From an uncultured Muribaculaceae bacterium (lineage in GTDB: Bacteria > Bacteroidota > Bacteroidia > Bacteroidales > Muribaculaceae), in contig CAKUQQ010000006.1 in the NCBI GenBank assembly GCA_934675575.1, positions 62,001 through 126,000 of the forward strand: 64,000 nucleotides of DNA, given 5' to 3'. Position numbers and translations under genes: made by a program. Each line of letters starts with the position of its first letter. The stretch's first letter is position 1. A model generated the notes under the pieces. It searched no databases, was not told the DNA's origin, and saw nothing but the letters and a program-made list of their open reading frames with translations. Shown in pieces: positions 34,266-43,400 of this stretch.

Positions 34266-35063
34266 ATGTTTTCACGCGACCTGCACATATCGCTCATCGA
34301 AGACAGCATCACATTTGGCAACAAAAAGGCAAACTTGTCGAAACTGAAAGAAAATCTGCTGCAAGTGCCCGACGACACAGATGTGGTTATATTGCCAGAG
34401 TTGTTTTCCACAGGCTTCACAAGCGATAAGAATGCTGCTCTGGAACTTGCTGAGAAAAACACAGACGACACGATGTCGTTTATCCACAGGTTGGCCAACA
34501 GCTGCAATGTGGCTTTCTGCGGCAGCTTTTTGGCGCGCACAGCCGGACAGATTTACAATCGCGGATTTTTCATAGAGCCAAACGGAGAAGAAGTGTTCTA
34601 CGACAAAAAACATTTGTTCTCAATAGGCAATGAGAATAGTGTAGTCAACCCTGGCTTCACCGAAGCTCCAGTGGTGCGTTTCCGTGGGTTTAATATCAAA
34701 CTGATTGTGTGCTATGACCTGCGTTTTCCGGTGTTTTGCCGCAACCACAACAATGCCTACGACATTCTTGTGTGTGTTGCAAATTGGCCTAAGTCCAGAC
34801 TTAATGCCTGGCGCACATTGCTTGCCGCCAGAGCCATAGAGAATGAAGCCTACGTTGTGGGGTTAAACCGCAGCGGCATCGACAATTTCAATGTTGATTA
34901 TGGAAGCGGCTCTTCTGCCGTGTTCGATTTTAGAGGCGAAATCATAACCCGCAGAAGTGGCTCGCCAGTCATCACTGCCAAATTGTCGCCGTCGGCTTTG
35001 CAGGGCTTTCGCAAGTCGTTTCCAGCATGGAAAGACGCTGACAAATTCGCTCTCAACGATTAA
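34266..35063 (+). CDS. Omega-amidase-like nitrilase superfamily hydrolase (YafV-type)
   Basis: The family hydrolyses alpha-ketoglutaramate and similar amides formed by glutamine transaminases. The 265-residue product has the Glu-Lys-Cys triad: Glu in VVILPELFSTGF (about residue 45), Lys in FYDKKHLFS (about 117) and Cys in KLIVCYDLRFPVF (about 152). It lacks a signal peptide. Its stop codon lies only 3 bp from that of the converging U32 gene, with no terminator between them. Confidence 0.9.
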   Translation: MFSRDLHISLIEDSITFGNKKANLSKLKENLLQVPDDTDVVILPELFSTGFTSDKNAALELAEKNTDDTMSFIHRLANSCNVAFCGSFLARTAGQIYNRGFFIEPNGEEVFYDKKHLFSIGNENSVVNPGFTEAPVVRFRGFNIKLIVCYDLRFPVFCRNHNNAYDILVCVANWPKSRLNAWRTLLAARAIENEAYVVGLNRSGIDNFNVDYGSGSSAVFDFRGEIITRRSGSPVITAKLSPSALQGFRKSFPAWKDADKFALND

Positions 35064-35066
35064 CTA

Positions 35067-36908
35067 CTAAACCGTTTGCAACTTCATTTCGCATCTCGCG
35101 CAATCGCACACCACAGCAAGCGTCACATTGCCATTTCTCAAGAACAACTTTGCTGGCAGTTTTTTGCCATTTTTGTCCATTAAGCAAGCTCCAAGCTCAC
35201 GTCTCAGGCAATATCTGGTGTGCATCACCGTCAAACCCGGTTTTTTTTCACTGTCTTGCCATGTTTCTATGGCAGGTTCTGCCACAATTGCCCCGTGAAA
35301 CTCATACACTTGCTTGGCAAGGCGGTTTGCAACATTGTCGGCATAACCAAGTCGCTGGCAAAAGCAATGTGCCGCCGTTTGTTCAGTGCCGCGCAGTGGT
35401 CGCTCATGCCGTGCGCGTTGAGCCGTGTCAAGTAGTTCTATGGTCTCTCTGCGCAATCTCGACAATAAAGAGGCTGGAACAAATTTGCTGCCAAGCACCT
35501 CTGCCGCCTTAACTCGATATATCGTATTGCCCAATTTGCTCAGTTCTGCCACTTGGCGCTTGGTCTGGTCGGTTCTTGCATCATCTACTTGCGGAGCATC
35601 AATGCCATGCACCACCATGTTGCCACGCTCATCACTCACTTCAAGTACGAGTTTATGTGGCAACGACTTCAGCTCCATGTCTATCAGAATTTGCCTGTTC
35701 ACAGAGTTGGTTTCAAGCTTGTCCGTAAAATTTTTATTGAAAGTGCGATACAACTCCGTACCCACTTTCAACGGTTCTGGCTTGCTTAAAAAAATGCGGT
35801 TTACGTCGCTGCGGTTAACGCGAAATCCAGCATACTCTCCTTTGTCGTCAAAGTAACTTATACCGTCACCGTTGGCAAGCGTGACCGCGGTGTCAATGGT
35901 TAGTACAGTGCCACTGGCATGTTGCACACGTCCTATATATTCACCCTGCGACTTCGGGGTGCGCACCGAAGCCATCTGTGTCCCGTTTTGTGGTCTGCGC
36001 TCGTCAAAAAAGTAGTGTGTGAATCCGCGGTTAAAGCTCTTGGCAGGCGCCGGGGTGAATGTGTAGGAAGAAACACCGCACGAAGCCCTCTCCCACTCGC
36101 TGTGCCTTGCCAAAACGCTATCAATCCGCTGCCTATAATATGCCACCACATTTTTCACGTAGCTTGCGTCTTTCAGCCGTCCCTCTATTTTCAGCGATGA
36201 CACGCCGCTTGCTATTAGCCGTTCCAGATTGGAGCTTTGATTGAAATCGCGAAGCGACAACAAATGTTTGTCACGCACTATGACTTTGCCATTTTCATCG
36301 GTCAAATCGTATGCCAGACGACACATTTGCGCACATTCTCCCCTGTTGGCACTGCGGTGCTTAAACACTTGGCTCACTTGGCAACGGCCGCTGTAACTCA
36401 CACACAGTGCTCCATGCACAAAAGCTTCGAGCGGCACACTCGTTTCGTTGGCTATTGCCGAAATTTCTTCCGCAGTCAACTCTCTTGCAAGCACAAGCTG
36501 CACAAACCCCATGGCTTCAAGGAATTTTGCTTTGTCGGTAGTGCGCAGGTCACATTGTGTGCTTGCATGTAAAGCTATTGGTGGCAAGTGTAACCTTAAT
36601 ATGCCCATGTCTTGAACAATCAAGGCGTCAACCCCTATATCATATAACTGCCAAATAAGTTTCTGCACGCTGGCCAACTCATTGTCATATAAAATGGTGT
36701 TGACAGTAACATAAACCTTTGCTTCAAACTGGTGCGCAAATTCCACGACCTTGGCAATGTCGGCAATCTCATTGCCGGCAGCCGACCTTGCGCCAAATTT
36801 ACTCGCACCCATATACACTGCATCTGCACCATGCTTTATGGCCTCAATCGCCACATTGGCATCGCGCGCAGGTGCAAGCAGTTCTATTTTTCTGACAGAT
36901 GATTTCAT
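35067..36908 (-). CDS. U32 family peptidase-like protein (RlhA/YdcP group)
   Basis: U32 proteins include RlhA, which hydroxylates C2501 of 23S rRNA, and TrhP, which acts on tRNA; true peptidase activity is doubtful for most. The 613-residue product has the TIM-barrel start IELLAPARDANVAIEAIKHGADAVYMGA, the U32 signature EAFVHGALCVSYSGRCQVSQ with following Cys residues (GECAQMCRLAYDL), and a C-terminal extension with more Cys (TRYCLRRELGACL and CDCARC). I choose the start at 36908; in-frame upstream starts at 36917 and 36977 would run back through TATCTTTG, a likely promoter box of the gene. Confidence 0.9.
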   Translation of the reverse strand: MKSSVRKIELLAPARDANVAIEAIKHGADAVYMGASKFGARSAAGNEIADIAKVVEFAHQFEAKVYVTVNTILYDNELASVQKLIWQLYDIGVDALIVQDMGILRLHLPPIALHASTQCDLRTTDKAKFLEAMGFVQLVLARELTAEEISAIANETSVPLEAFVHGALCVSYSGRCQVSQVFKHRSANRGECAQMCRLAYDLTDENGKVIVRDKHLLSLRDFNQSSNLERLIASGVSSLKIEGRLKDASYVKNVVAYYRQRIDSVLARHSEWERASCGVSSYTFTPAPAKSFNRGFTHYFFDERRPQNGTQMASVRTPKSQGEYIGRVQHASGTVLTIDTAVTLANGDGISYFDDKGEYAGFRVNRSDVNRIFLSKPEPLKVGTELYRTFNKNFTDKLETNSVNRQILIDMELKSLPHKLVLEVSDERGNMVVHGIDAPQVDDARTDQTKRQVAELSKLGNTIYRVKAAEVLGSKFVPASLLSRLRRETIELLDTAQRARHERPLRGTEQTAAHCFCQRLGYADNVANRLAKQVYEFHGAIVAEPAIETWQDSEKKPGLTVMHTRYCLRRELGACLMDKNGKKLPAKLFLRNGNVTLAVVCDCARCEMKLQTV

Positions 36909-37035
36909 TTCCACCATGCAAAGATAATGCAAATCAAAATGCAGCATGTCAAGTTTCACCTGAATATTACGCCCCAAAGCTCATAGCCATTGTACTTTTT
37001 CATAATTTCTTCAAACATTATTTCACATCATTTCA

Positions 37036-37066
37036 CTTGAAATGTGTAGAAATATGATTAATTTTG
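37036..37066 (+). promoter_or_regulatory. bamD: bamD promoter (CTTG-N19-TAATTTTG)
   Basis: CTTG (37036-37039, three of four bases of TTTG), 19 bp, then TAATTTTG (37059-37066). Transcription would start near 37073, 16 nt before the bamD ATG. Confidence 0.7.
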
Positions 37067-37088
37067 CATCTTAAAAGAGGAATATTCA

Positions 37089-37898
37089 ATGATTCGAAGA
37101 TTATTAATATTGATTTCGGCTGTTTTTGTGCTTGCCAGTTGCGGCGAATACAACAAAGTGCTGAAAAGTCCTGATGTCGATTTAAAATATGCCTACGCCA
37201 AAAAAGCTTTTGAGAAAAAGAAATATTTGCAGGCATCTACGATACTGGAGAGCCTTGTCCCGGCTTTTCGTTCCGACCCACAACGAGGTGAGGAGTCGCT
37301 TTATCTGCTCGGACTAAGCTACTACGAGAATAAGGATTACGTGAACTCCGGCTCTTACTTCAAGAACTACTACACCACCTATCCCAAGGGCCGCTACACC
37401 GAGCTTGCACGCTTCTATGCCGGTTATGGCTATTATCTCGACTCACCGGAACCGCAGCTCGACCAGAGCCAGACCTACAAGGCCATAGAGGAGTTGCAGG
37501 CATTTCTTGATTACTTCCCCAAAAGCGACAAGGTGTCAATCGCCCAAAACGCCATCTTTGAGCTGCAGGACAAACTTGTGCTTAAGGAACTTGAAAATGC
37601 ACAGCTCTACTACAATCTTGGCAACTACATGGGCAACAATTACGAGTCGGCTATAATCACCGCGCGCAATGCCATCAAGGACTATCCTTACAGCAAATAT
37701 AAAGAGCAGCTTGAAATGATTATCTTGAAGTCACTGTTCAAAGAGGCTGAAGAGAGCGTCAATGAGCGCAAGGACGAGCGCTATCGTCTGGTTATCGACG
37801 AATATTATGCTTTCACCAACGACTACCCTGAAAGCAAGAGTCGCAAAGAGGCTGACAACATTTTCAAAATTGCAAACAACTTTGTGAACAAGAAATAA
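37089..37898 (+). CDS. bamD: Outer membrane protein assembly factor BamD
   Basis: BamD is the essential lipoprotein of the beta-barrel assembly machine. The 269-residue product has a lipoprotein signal ending VLASCGEY, with Cys at residue 18, then TPR-like repeats: EKKKYLQASTILESLVPAF, ESLYLLGLSYYENKDYVNSGSYFKNY and later YPYSKYKEQLEMIILKSLF. The YNKVLKSPDVDLKYAYA segment after the lipid is typical for Bacteroidetes BamD. It is followed after 43 bp by the rpoZ-like gene. Confidence 0.95.
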   Translation: MIRRLLILISAVFVLASCGEYNKVLKSPDVDLKYAYAKKAFEKKKYLQASTILESLVPAFRSDPQRGEESLYLLGLSYYENKDYVNSGSYFKNYYTTYPKGRYTELARFYAGYGYYLDSPEPQLDQSQTYKAIEELQAFLDYFPKSDKVSIAQNAIFELQDKLVLKELENAQLYYNLGNYMGNNYESAIITARNAIKDYPYSKYKEQLEMIILKSLFKEAEESVNERKDERYRLVIDEYYAFTNDYPESKSRKEADNIFKIANNFVNKK

Positions 37899-37941
37899 TC
37901 AATCACCAGAAATAAAAATTATTATATAGACTAAAAGTAAG

Positions 37942-38274
37942 ATGGATTACAAAAAGACAAACGCCCCTCAAACAACAACTGTTCACGACCTGATAGAAAT
38001 GGCTGAACAAACGGGCAACATCTACGAAACAGTTATCATCATCAGCAAACGCTCAAACCAGATTGCTGCTGAAATGAAAAGCGATTTGGAAAAGAAACTT
38101 CAAGAGTTTGCATCGATGAACGACAACCTTGAGGAAATTTCTGAAAACCGCGAGCAAATTGAGATTTCGCGCTACTACGAAAAATTGTCTAAACCCACTC
38201 TTATCGCAACCCAGGAATACATGGACGGCAAGCTCGTGTTCCGCAACGTTGCAGAGGAAAAAGACAACCTCTAA
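37942..38274 (+). CDS. rpoZ: DNA-directed RNA polymerase subunit omega (Rpb6-like)
   Basis: The omega subunit supports folding of beta-prime and RNA polymerase assembly. The 110-residue product is the Bacteroidetes form: TGNIYETVIIISKRSNQIAAEM corresponds to the N-terminal omega/Rpb6 core (R-S-x-Q-I), followed by a lineage-specific acidic middle part and SRYYEKLSKPTLIATQEYMDGKL. The bamD-rpoZ order is common in the phylum. A strong terminator follows. Confidence 0.9.
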   Translation: MDYKKTNAPQTTTVHDLIEMAEQTGNIYETVIIISKRSNQIAAEMKSDLEKKLQEFASMNDNLEEISENREQIEISRYYEKLSKPTLIATQEYMDGKLVFRNVAEEKDNL

Positions 38275-38331
38275 AGCCGGTTCGGTTTTAGCGTAAAGTG
38301 CGCTAAAGAACATCTCAAGCAAAAAGACTTA

Positions 38332-38362
38332 AAGCTGTGGCTCATGTAGCCGCGGCTTTTTT
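38332..38362 (+). terminator. bamD-rpoZ terminator
   Basis: AAGCtGtGGCT-catgt-AGCCgCGGCTT, a GC-rich stem with two wobble or mismatched positions, is followed by T6. It is 57 nt past the rpoZ stop codon. Confidence 0.88.
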
Positions 38363-38402
38363 GTCGTCATTATTACGCACATTGCTGTGACACCACACAA
38401 AA

Positions 38403-38434
38403 TAAGCGGCCACACCCATCAGTGCAGCCGCTTA
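38403..38434 (-). terminator. gdhA terminator
   Basis: TAAGCGGC/GCCGCTTA (arms 38403-38410 and 38427-38434) reads on the minus strand into TTATTTTG. It lies 37 nt downstream of the gdhA stop codon. Confidence 0.7.
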
Positions 38435-38470
38435 AACTATTTTAGCATTTATCTTATCTTCTTAGTGAGT

Positions 38471-39811
38471 TTAGATTATGCCTTGACCCATCATAGCGTG
38501 AGCCACCTTCATAAATCCAGCTATATTGGCACCCTTCATGTAGTTCATATAACCATCTTCTTCCAAACCATACTTTGTGCACTGCTCATATATGTCGCTC
38601 ATGATTTGATGCAATTTTGCATCAACCTCTTCTGCACTCCAGTATATGTGCTGTGCATTCTGTGTCATCTCCAGGCCACTTGTAGCCACTCCACCGGCAT
38701 TCACAGCCTTGCCAGGAGCATACACCATCTTGTTCTTCAAGAACACATCGATAGCATCGGCCGTGCAACCCATGTTCGACACTTCTGCCACCAGCAGCAC
38801 GCCATTTTTGTGCAGTATCTCGGCGTCCTCTTTGCTCACCTCGTTCTGCGTTGCGCAAGGCATTGCAATGTCAACCTTTTGCTCCCAAGGCTTCTTGCCT
38901 GCATAGAATTTGGCGTTAGGGAACTCATCGGCGTATGGCTGGCACACATCATTACCCGAAGCACGAAGTTCAAGCATATAATTTATCTTCTCAGGAGTGT
39001 TTATTCCGTCTGGGTCATAGATATATCCGTCCGGGCCGCTTATGGTCACAACCTTAGCGCCCAGTTGGGTTGCTTTGGTCACAGCACCCCAAGCCACATT
39101 GCCAAAACCCGACACTGCCACCGTCTTGCCATTGAAGTCGGTGCCAAGGCGAGCCAGCATGTTTTTCACAAAGTAGCAAGCGCCAAATCCTGTAGCCTCA
39201 GGACGTATTTTTGAGCCGCCAAACTCCAGACCCTTGCCTGTGAATGTGCCAGTGTGCTCGTGTGTAAGTTTCTTATACATGCCAAACATGTAACCCACTT
39301 CACGTCCGCCCACGCCAATGTCGCCGGCAGGCACATCTTTGTCAGGACCAACATTGCGCCACAACTCAAGCATAAATGCTTGGCAGAAACGCATTATCTC
39401 AGCGTCGCTCTTGCCCTTAGGACTAAAGTCAGAGCCACCCTTTGCACCGCCCATAGGCAGTGTTGTGAGTGCGTTCTTGAATGTCTGTTCAAAACCAAGG
39501 AATTTGAGAATGGAGAGGTTAACCGATGCGTGGAAACGCACGCCTCCCTTATATGGACCAATGGCGTTGTTAAACTGCACGCGGTAGCCAAGGTTAGTTT
39601 GCACTTCGCCCTTGTCGTCAACCCATGTCACTCTGAATGTGTAGATACGGTCAGGCTCCACCATGCGTTCCATGATTTTTGCCTTTTCAAACTCAGGGTG
39701 CTTGTTATACTCATCTTTCACTGTGAGAAGCACTTCTCTCACGGCTTGCAGATACTCATTCTCACCGGGGTGTTTAGCCTCTAAGTCTCTTAAGATCTTT
39801 TCAACATTCAT
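38471..39811 (-). CDS. gdhA: Glutamate dehydrogenase (NADP-type)
   Basis: GdhA makes glutamate from 2-oxoglutarate and ammonium. The 446-residue hexameric type has GGVRFHASVNLSILKFLGFEQTFKN, the catalytic LPMGGAKGGSDFSPKG (Lys), the ADIGVGGREVGYM motif (here DIGVGGREV), and the dinucleotide fold VAVSGFGNVAWG. I start at ATG 39811 (MNVEKILRDLEAKHPGE); an in-frame ATG 18 codons upstream is not family-like. A TATATTTG box (39863-39870) is upstream. It stands alone between hairpins. Confidence 0.96.
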   Translation of the reverse strand: MNVEKILRDLEAKHPGENEYLQAVREVLLTVKDEYNKHPEFEKAKIMERMVEPDRIYTFRVTWVDDKGEVQTNLGYRVQFNNAIGPYKGGVRFHASVNLSILKFLGFEQTFKNALTTLPMGGAKGGSDFSPKGKSDAEIMRFCQAFMLELWRNVGPDKDVPAGDIGVGGREVGYMFGMYKKLTHEHTGTFTGKGLEFGGSKIRPEATGFGACYFVKNMLARLGTDFNGKTVAVSGFGNVAWGAVTKATQLGAKVVTISGPDGYIYDPDGINTPEKINYMLELRASGNDVCQPYADEFPNAKFYAGKKPWEQKVDIAMPCATQNEVSKEDAEILHKNGVLLVAEVSNMGCTADAIDVFLKNKMVYAPGKAVNAGGVATSGLEMTQNAQHIYWSAEEVDAKLHQIMSDIYEQCTKYGLEEDGYMNYMKGANIAGFMKVAHAMMGQGII

Positions 39812-39862
39812 AATATAAATGTATTTAAAGTTGTTGTTAGTATTGTCTGTTGTTTCGCTTGC

Positions 39863-39870
39863 CAAATATA
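39863..39870 (-). promoter_or_regulatory. gdhA: -7 box of gdhA (TATATTTG)
   Basis: The minus strand reads TATATTTG, a full TAnnTTTG match 51 nt before the chosen start codon. The in-frame upstream ATG at 39865 overlaps this box, which supports the shorter start. No TTTG at 19-20 bp. Confidence 0.5.
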
Positions 39871-40021
39871 ATCAAATTTTTCACACCGCATCACCTTTTT
39901 CCACAAAATTCACAAGAAAAAAGTGAAATTAGCCACATTGACCAGTATGTGAGAAACACTAATAATTATCGCACAAACCCACATTATGAATTGGTGCGGA
40001 TAACCTAATAAAATAACCAAC

Positions 40022-40059
40022 AGGGTGGCTGCCAAAATTGCTTTGGTGCCACCCTTTTT
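40022..40059. terminator. Strong hairpin after trxA, T tract on the plus side
   Basis: AGGGTGGC-tg-CCAAA-attgc-TTTGG-t-GCCACCCT, then TTTTT on the plus strand. It lies 29 nt past the trxA stop, so it is expected to end the minus-strand dnaE-trxA transcript, yet the T tract is on the other strand. No plus-strand gene feeds it. Confidence 0.55.
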
Positions 40060-40087
40060 ATGCCTTAGTTCAAGAGCTGATGATTGG

Positions 40088-40402
40088 TTACAGCAATGCC
40101 TTGATTTTGGCCTCAAGATTTTCTTTGCTTATAGAGCCCACGTTGCGCTCCACCATCTTTCCATCTTTAAAGAACAATATCGTAGGTATGTTCCTGATGT
40201 TATAGTCGGTCAAGAAATCAGTGCCCTCATCAACGTCATATTTTCCGATTAAGACCTTACCTTCATATTCGTTGGCAAGTTCTTCCACTATTGGTGCAAT
40301 GCTTTTGCAAGGTCCACACCATTCTGCCCAAAAATCCACAACTACAGGTTTCCCGGTTTCAATTTCCTGTCTTACGTTATCGTCATTAAAAACAAATGCC
40401 AT
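40088..40402 (-). CDS. trxA: Thioredoxin
   Basis: Thioredoxin reduces protein disulfides in the cytoplasm. The 104-residue product has the active site FWAEWCGPCKSIAP (residues 28-41), the buried Asp/Lys positions, and the cis-Pro loop IRNIPTILFF. Length and sequence are standard. It lies 52 bp after dnaE on the same strand; this dnaE-trxA order is often seen in Bacteroidetes. Confidence 0.97.
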   Translation of the reverse strand: MAFVFNDDNVRQEIETGKPVVVDFWAEWCGPCKSIAPIVEELANEYEGKVLIGKYDVDEGTDFLTDYNIRNIPTILFFKDGKMVERNVGSISKENLEAKIKALL

Positions 40403-40454
40403 AATTAGTCTATATTTTTTTAGTTATTACTTTTTCTATCTATTTCGCAGCACA

Positions 40455-43400
40455 TTAAAAATCAACAATGCAGTTAACACCTAAATCTTTTATTCTCATC
40501 AAACTAGACTTGTCCAATTTGATGTTGAAGTCAGATTTCAACTCCAAATTCGCCCCAGTCTCGGCATTCTGCAACTTAATGTACAGACTTGTGCCGCCAC
40601 GTGATGCAGGAATTTTACATTCATCTAACACCTCAGATATGTTTTTAATCTGACTTTCATCTATTTGCAGCATCACTTTGTCAATCGTGCTGTCTTTTAT
40701 TGAGTCAAGCGGTGTTATCGAACTGATTTCCAGCCACACTTTGTCGCCCCATTTGCCTTTTGAATACATTGCCTTCACAAGCACCGCAGTGCCTTTCACT
40801 GCATATTTCATATAATCGTAGTAATTCTGGCCAAAAAGCATGAGCTCGTAACTCCCGGTGTAATCACATATCGTCATTCTGCCATAAGGTTTGCCCTTTT
40901 GGTTCAAACATTCCTTGGAGTCGGTCACAATGCCGCCAAACCTCAATTCCTGATTTAGCAAATTAGCTTTGTCTTTCACATCACTCACAGCCACATTGCA
41001 GCCAAGCGTTATTTCCACATAGTATGGGTCAAGTGGGTGTGCCGACAAATACACACCTATCAAATCCTTCTCCTTGTCGAGTTTCACTATTGGTGCCCAG
41101 GGCGTGGCTTGCGGAATCTTTGGTTTCGGAACTTCAATTTCCTCTATGCCGCCAAACAGCGAATATTCGCTGTCGCGCTTGCCAGCTTGATATTGCTGGC
41201 CATATTTCACAATCATGTCAAGGAATGTGGCGCCTACTTCATTTGTGGCAAAGAAGCTCTCGCGCTCTATGCCAAACGAATCAAACCCACCACTCATAGC
41301 CAACGACTCAAAAGCTTTGCGGTTCACGTTGGCGTAATTCGTGCGCTGGGCAAAGTCGAAAATGTCTTTATACGGACCATTCTCCAGTCTTTCGTTCACT
41401 ATCGCCTCTGCAGCGGCCTCTCCCATACCTTTTATTGCCGATAAGCCAAAACGGATTTCGCCTTTTTCATTAACACCAAACTTGGGATAACTCTCGTTAA
41501 CGTCAGGCCCAAGCGTCTTTATGCCCATCGACTGGCACTCCTCCATGAGTTTTGTGATTTCAGTTATCTGGCTGAAACGCCTTGTCATAAGAGCGGCCAT
41601 GAACTCTGCCGGGTAGTGGGCTTTCATGTAAGCCGTCTGATACGACACCCACGAGTAGCATGTGGCATGCGACTTATTGAATGCGTATGATGCGAATTTC
41701 TCCCAGTCGCTCCAAATTTTGTCAAGCACTTTAGGGTCGTGTCCGTTTGCCGTACCTTGCTCAATGAATTTCGGCTTCATCGCATCAACAATGGCTTTTT
41801 TCTTCTTTCCCATTGCCTTACGCAACGCATCACTCTCACCTCGCGTGAAGTTGGCAAGCTGGCGTGACAAAAGCATCACTTGCTCCTGATACACCGTAAT
41901 GCCATACGTGTCCTTGAGATATTTCTCCATGCACGGTATGTCATACTGCACAAGCGACGGATCATGTTTGCGCTTGATGAAATCGGGAATGTATTCCATT
42001 GGTCCCGGACGATATAAGGCGTTCATTGCAATCAAGTCCTCAAACACCGTGGGGTGCAACTCCTTCAGATATTTCTGCATTCCGGGCGACTCAAACTGGA
42101 ATGTGCCTATCGTCCGTCCTTCTTGATAAAGCTTATATGTGAGAGGATCATCTATTGGAATGTGGTCAAGGTCAACCACGTCGCCAGTGGTCTGCTTCAC
42201 AACCTTGCACGCTTCTTTCAACTCCGACAGCGTTTTAAGCCCCAAGAAGTCCATCTTTATCAAGCCAGTTGACTCAATCACATGACCGTCATATTGCGTA
42301 ACAGCGGTCTTCAGCTCCGGGAAGTCAGGGTCGGTTGCCGTTGACACTGGCACATGGTCGTCAATTCTGTCACGGCAAATGATAAATCCACAGGCATGTA
42401 TTCCGGTTCCTCTTATCGTGCCCTCCAGTTTCTTTGCATATTTTATCGTGTTTCTCTCACGAGGGTCTTGCGAGCTTTCAGCCGTTTGCAGTTCTGGTGT
42501 GCATTTTATGGCGTTTGGCAAGTTCATCTTCATTCCGTCTGGCAACTTGTCAGGAATTGCCTTGCACAAGGCATTCGACCTGTCGAGCGGCAGTTTCTCC
42601 ACCCTCGCCACATCTTTTATTGAGTTCTTGGTCGCCATTGTCGCATAGGTGATGATGTGGGCGCAGTTTTCTGCACCATATTTGTCCATTACCCATCGGA
42701 GCACCTTGCCTCGGCCGTCATCGTCAAAGTCGGTATCAATATCTGGCAGCGAGATTCGGTCTGGGTTCAAGAAACGCTCAAACAGCAGGTCATATTTCAA
42801 TGGGTCTATCTTAGTTATGCCCAAGCAATAGGCAACCACCGAGCCGGCAGCAGAGCCACGGCCAGGGCCGACCATCACACCAAGTTCGTCGCGTGCGGCG
42901 TTGATGAAGTCCTGCACAATCAAGAAGTAGCCAGGGAAACCCATTGTCTTCATCACATGCAACTCAAACTTTATGCGGTCGCTCACGTCTTGCGGCAGTG
43001 GGTCGCCATAACGCTTCTTTGCACCATCAAATGCCAGTTTGCCCAGATAATCGGCCTCAAATTTTATGCGGTATATCTTGTCATATCCGCCAAGGTGGTT
43101 GATTCGCTTCATCGCATCAGCCTCGCTCATCATGTTTTCCCCATTCTCGTCAGAGCAGAATTCCTTGTACAAATCCTCTTCCGTGAATTTCTCACGCCAC
43201 TGCTCCTCCGTGCCAAATGACTCTGGTATCGGGAAAAACGGCATAATCGGGTCATGGTCTATGTTGTAAATCTCCACCTTGTCAACTATCTCCTGCGTGT
43301 TGGCAAGCGCTTCTGGCACATCGGCAAACACTTCGTTCATCTCCTCCTGCGTCTTGAACCACTCCTGTTTCGAGTAGAGCATGCGGTTCGGGTCATTAAG

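Noticed and set aside
34480..34488. Perfect DnaA box TTATCCACA
   Set aside because: A single copy inside the nitrilase coding frame; one 9-mer match in 64 kb is expected by chance.
38387..39214. A 275-codon plus-strand frame opposite gdhA
   Set aside because: Antisense to gdhA with biased His/Leu/Cys composition; no independent support.
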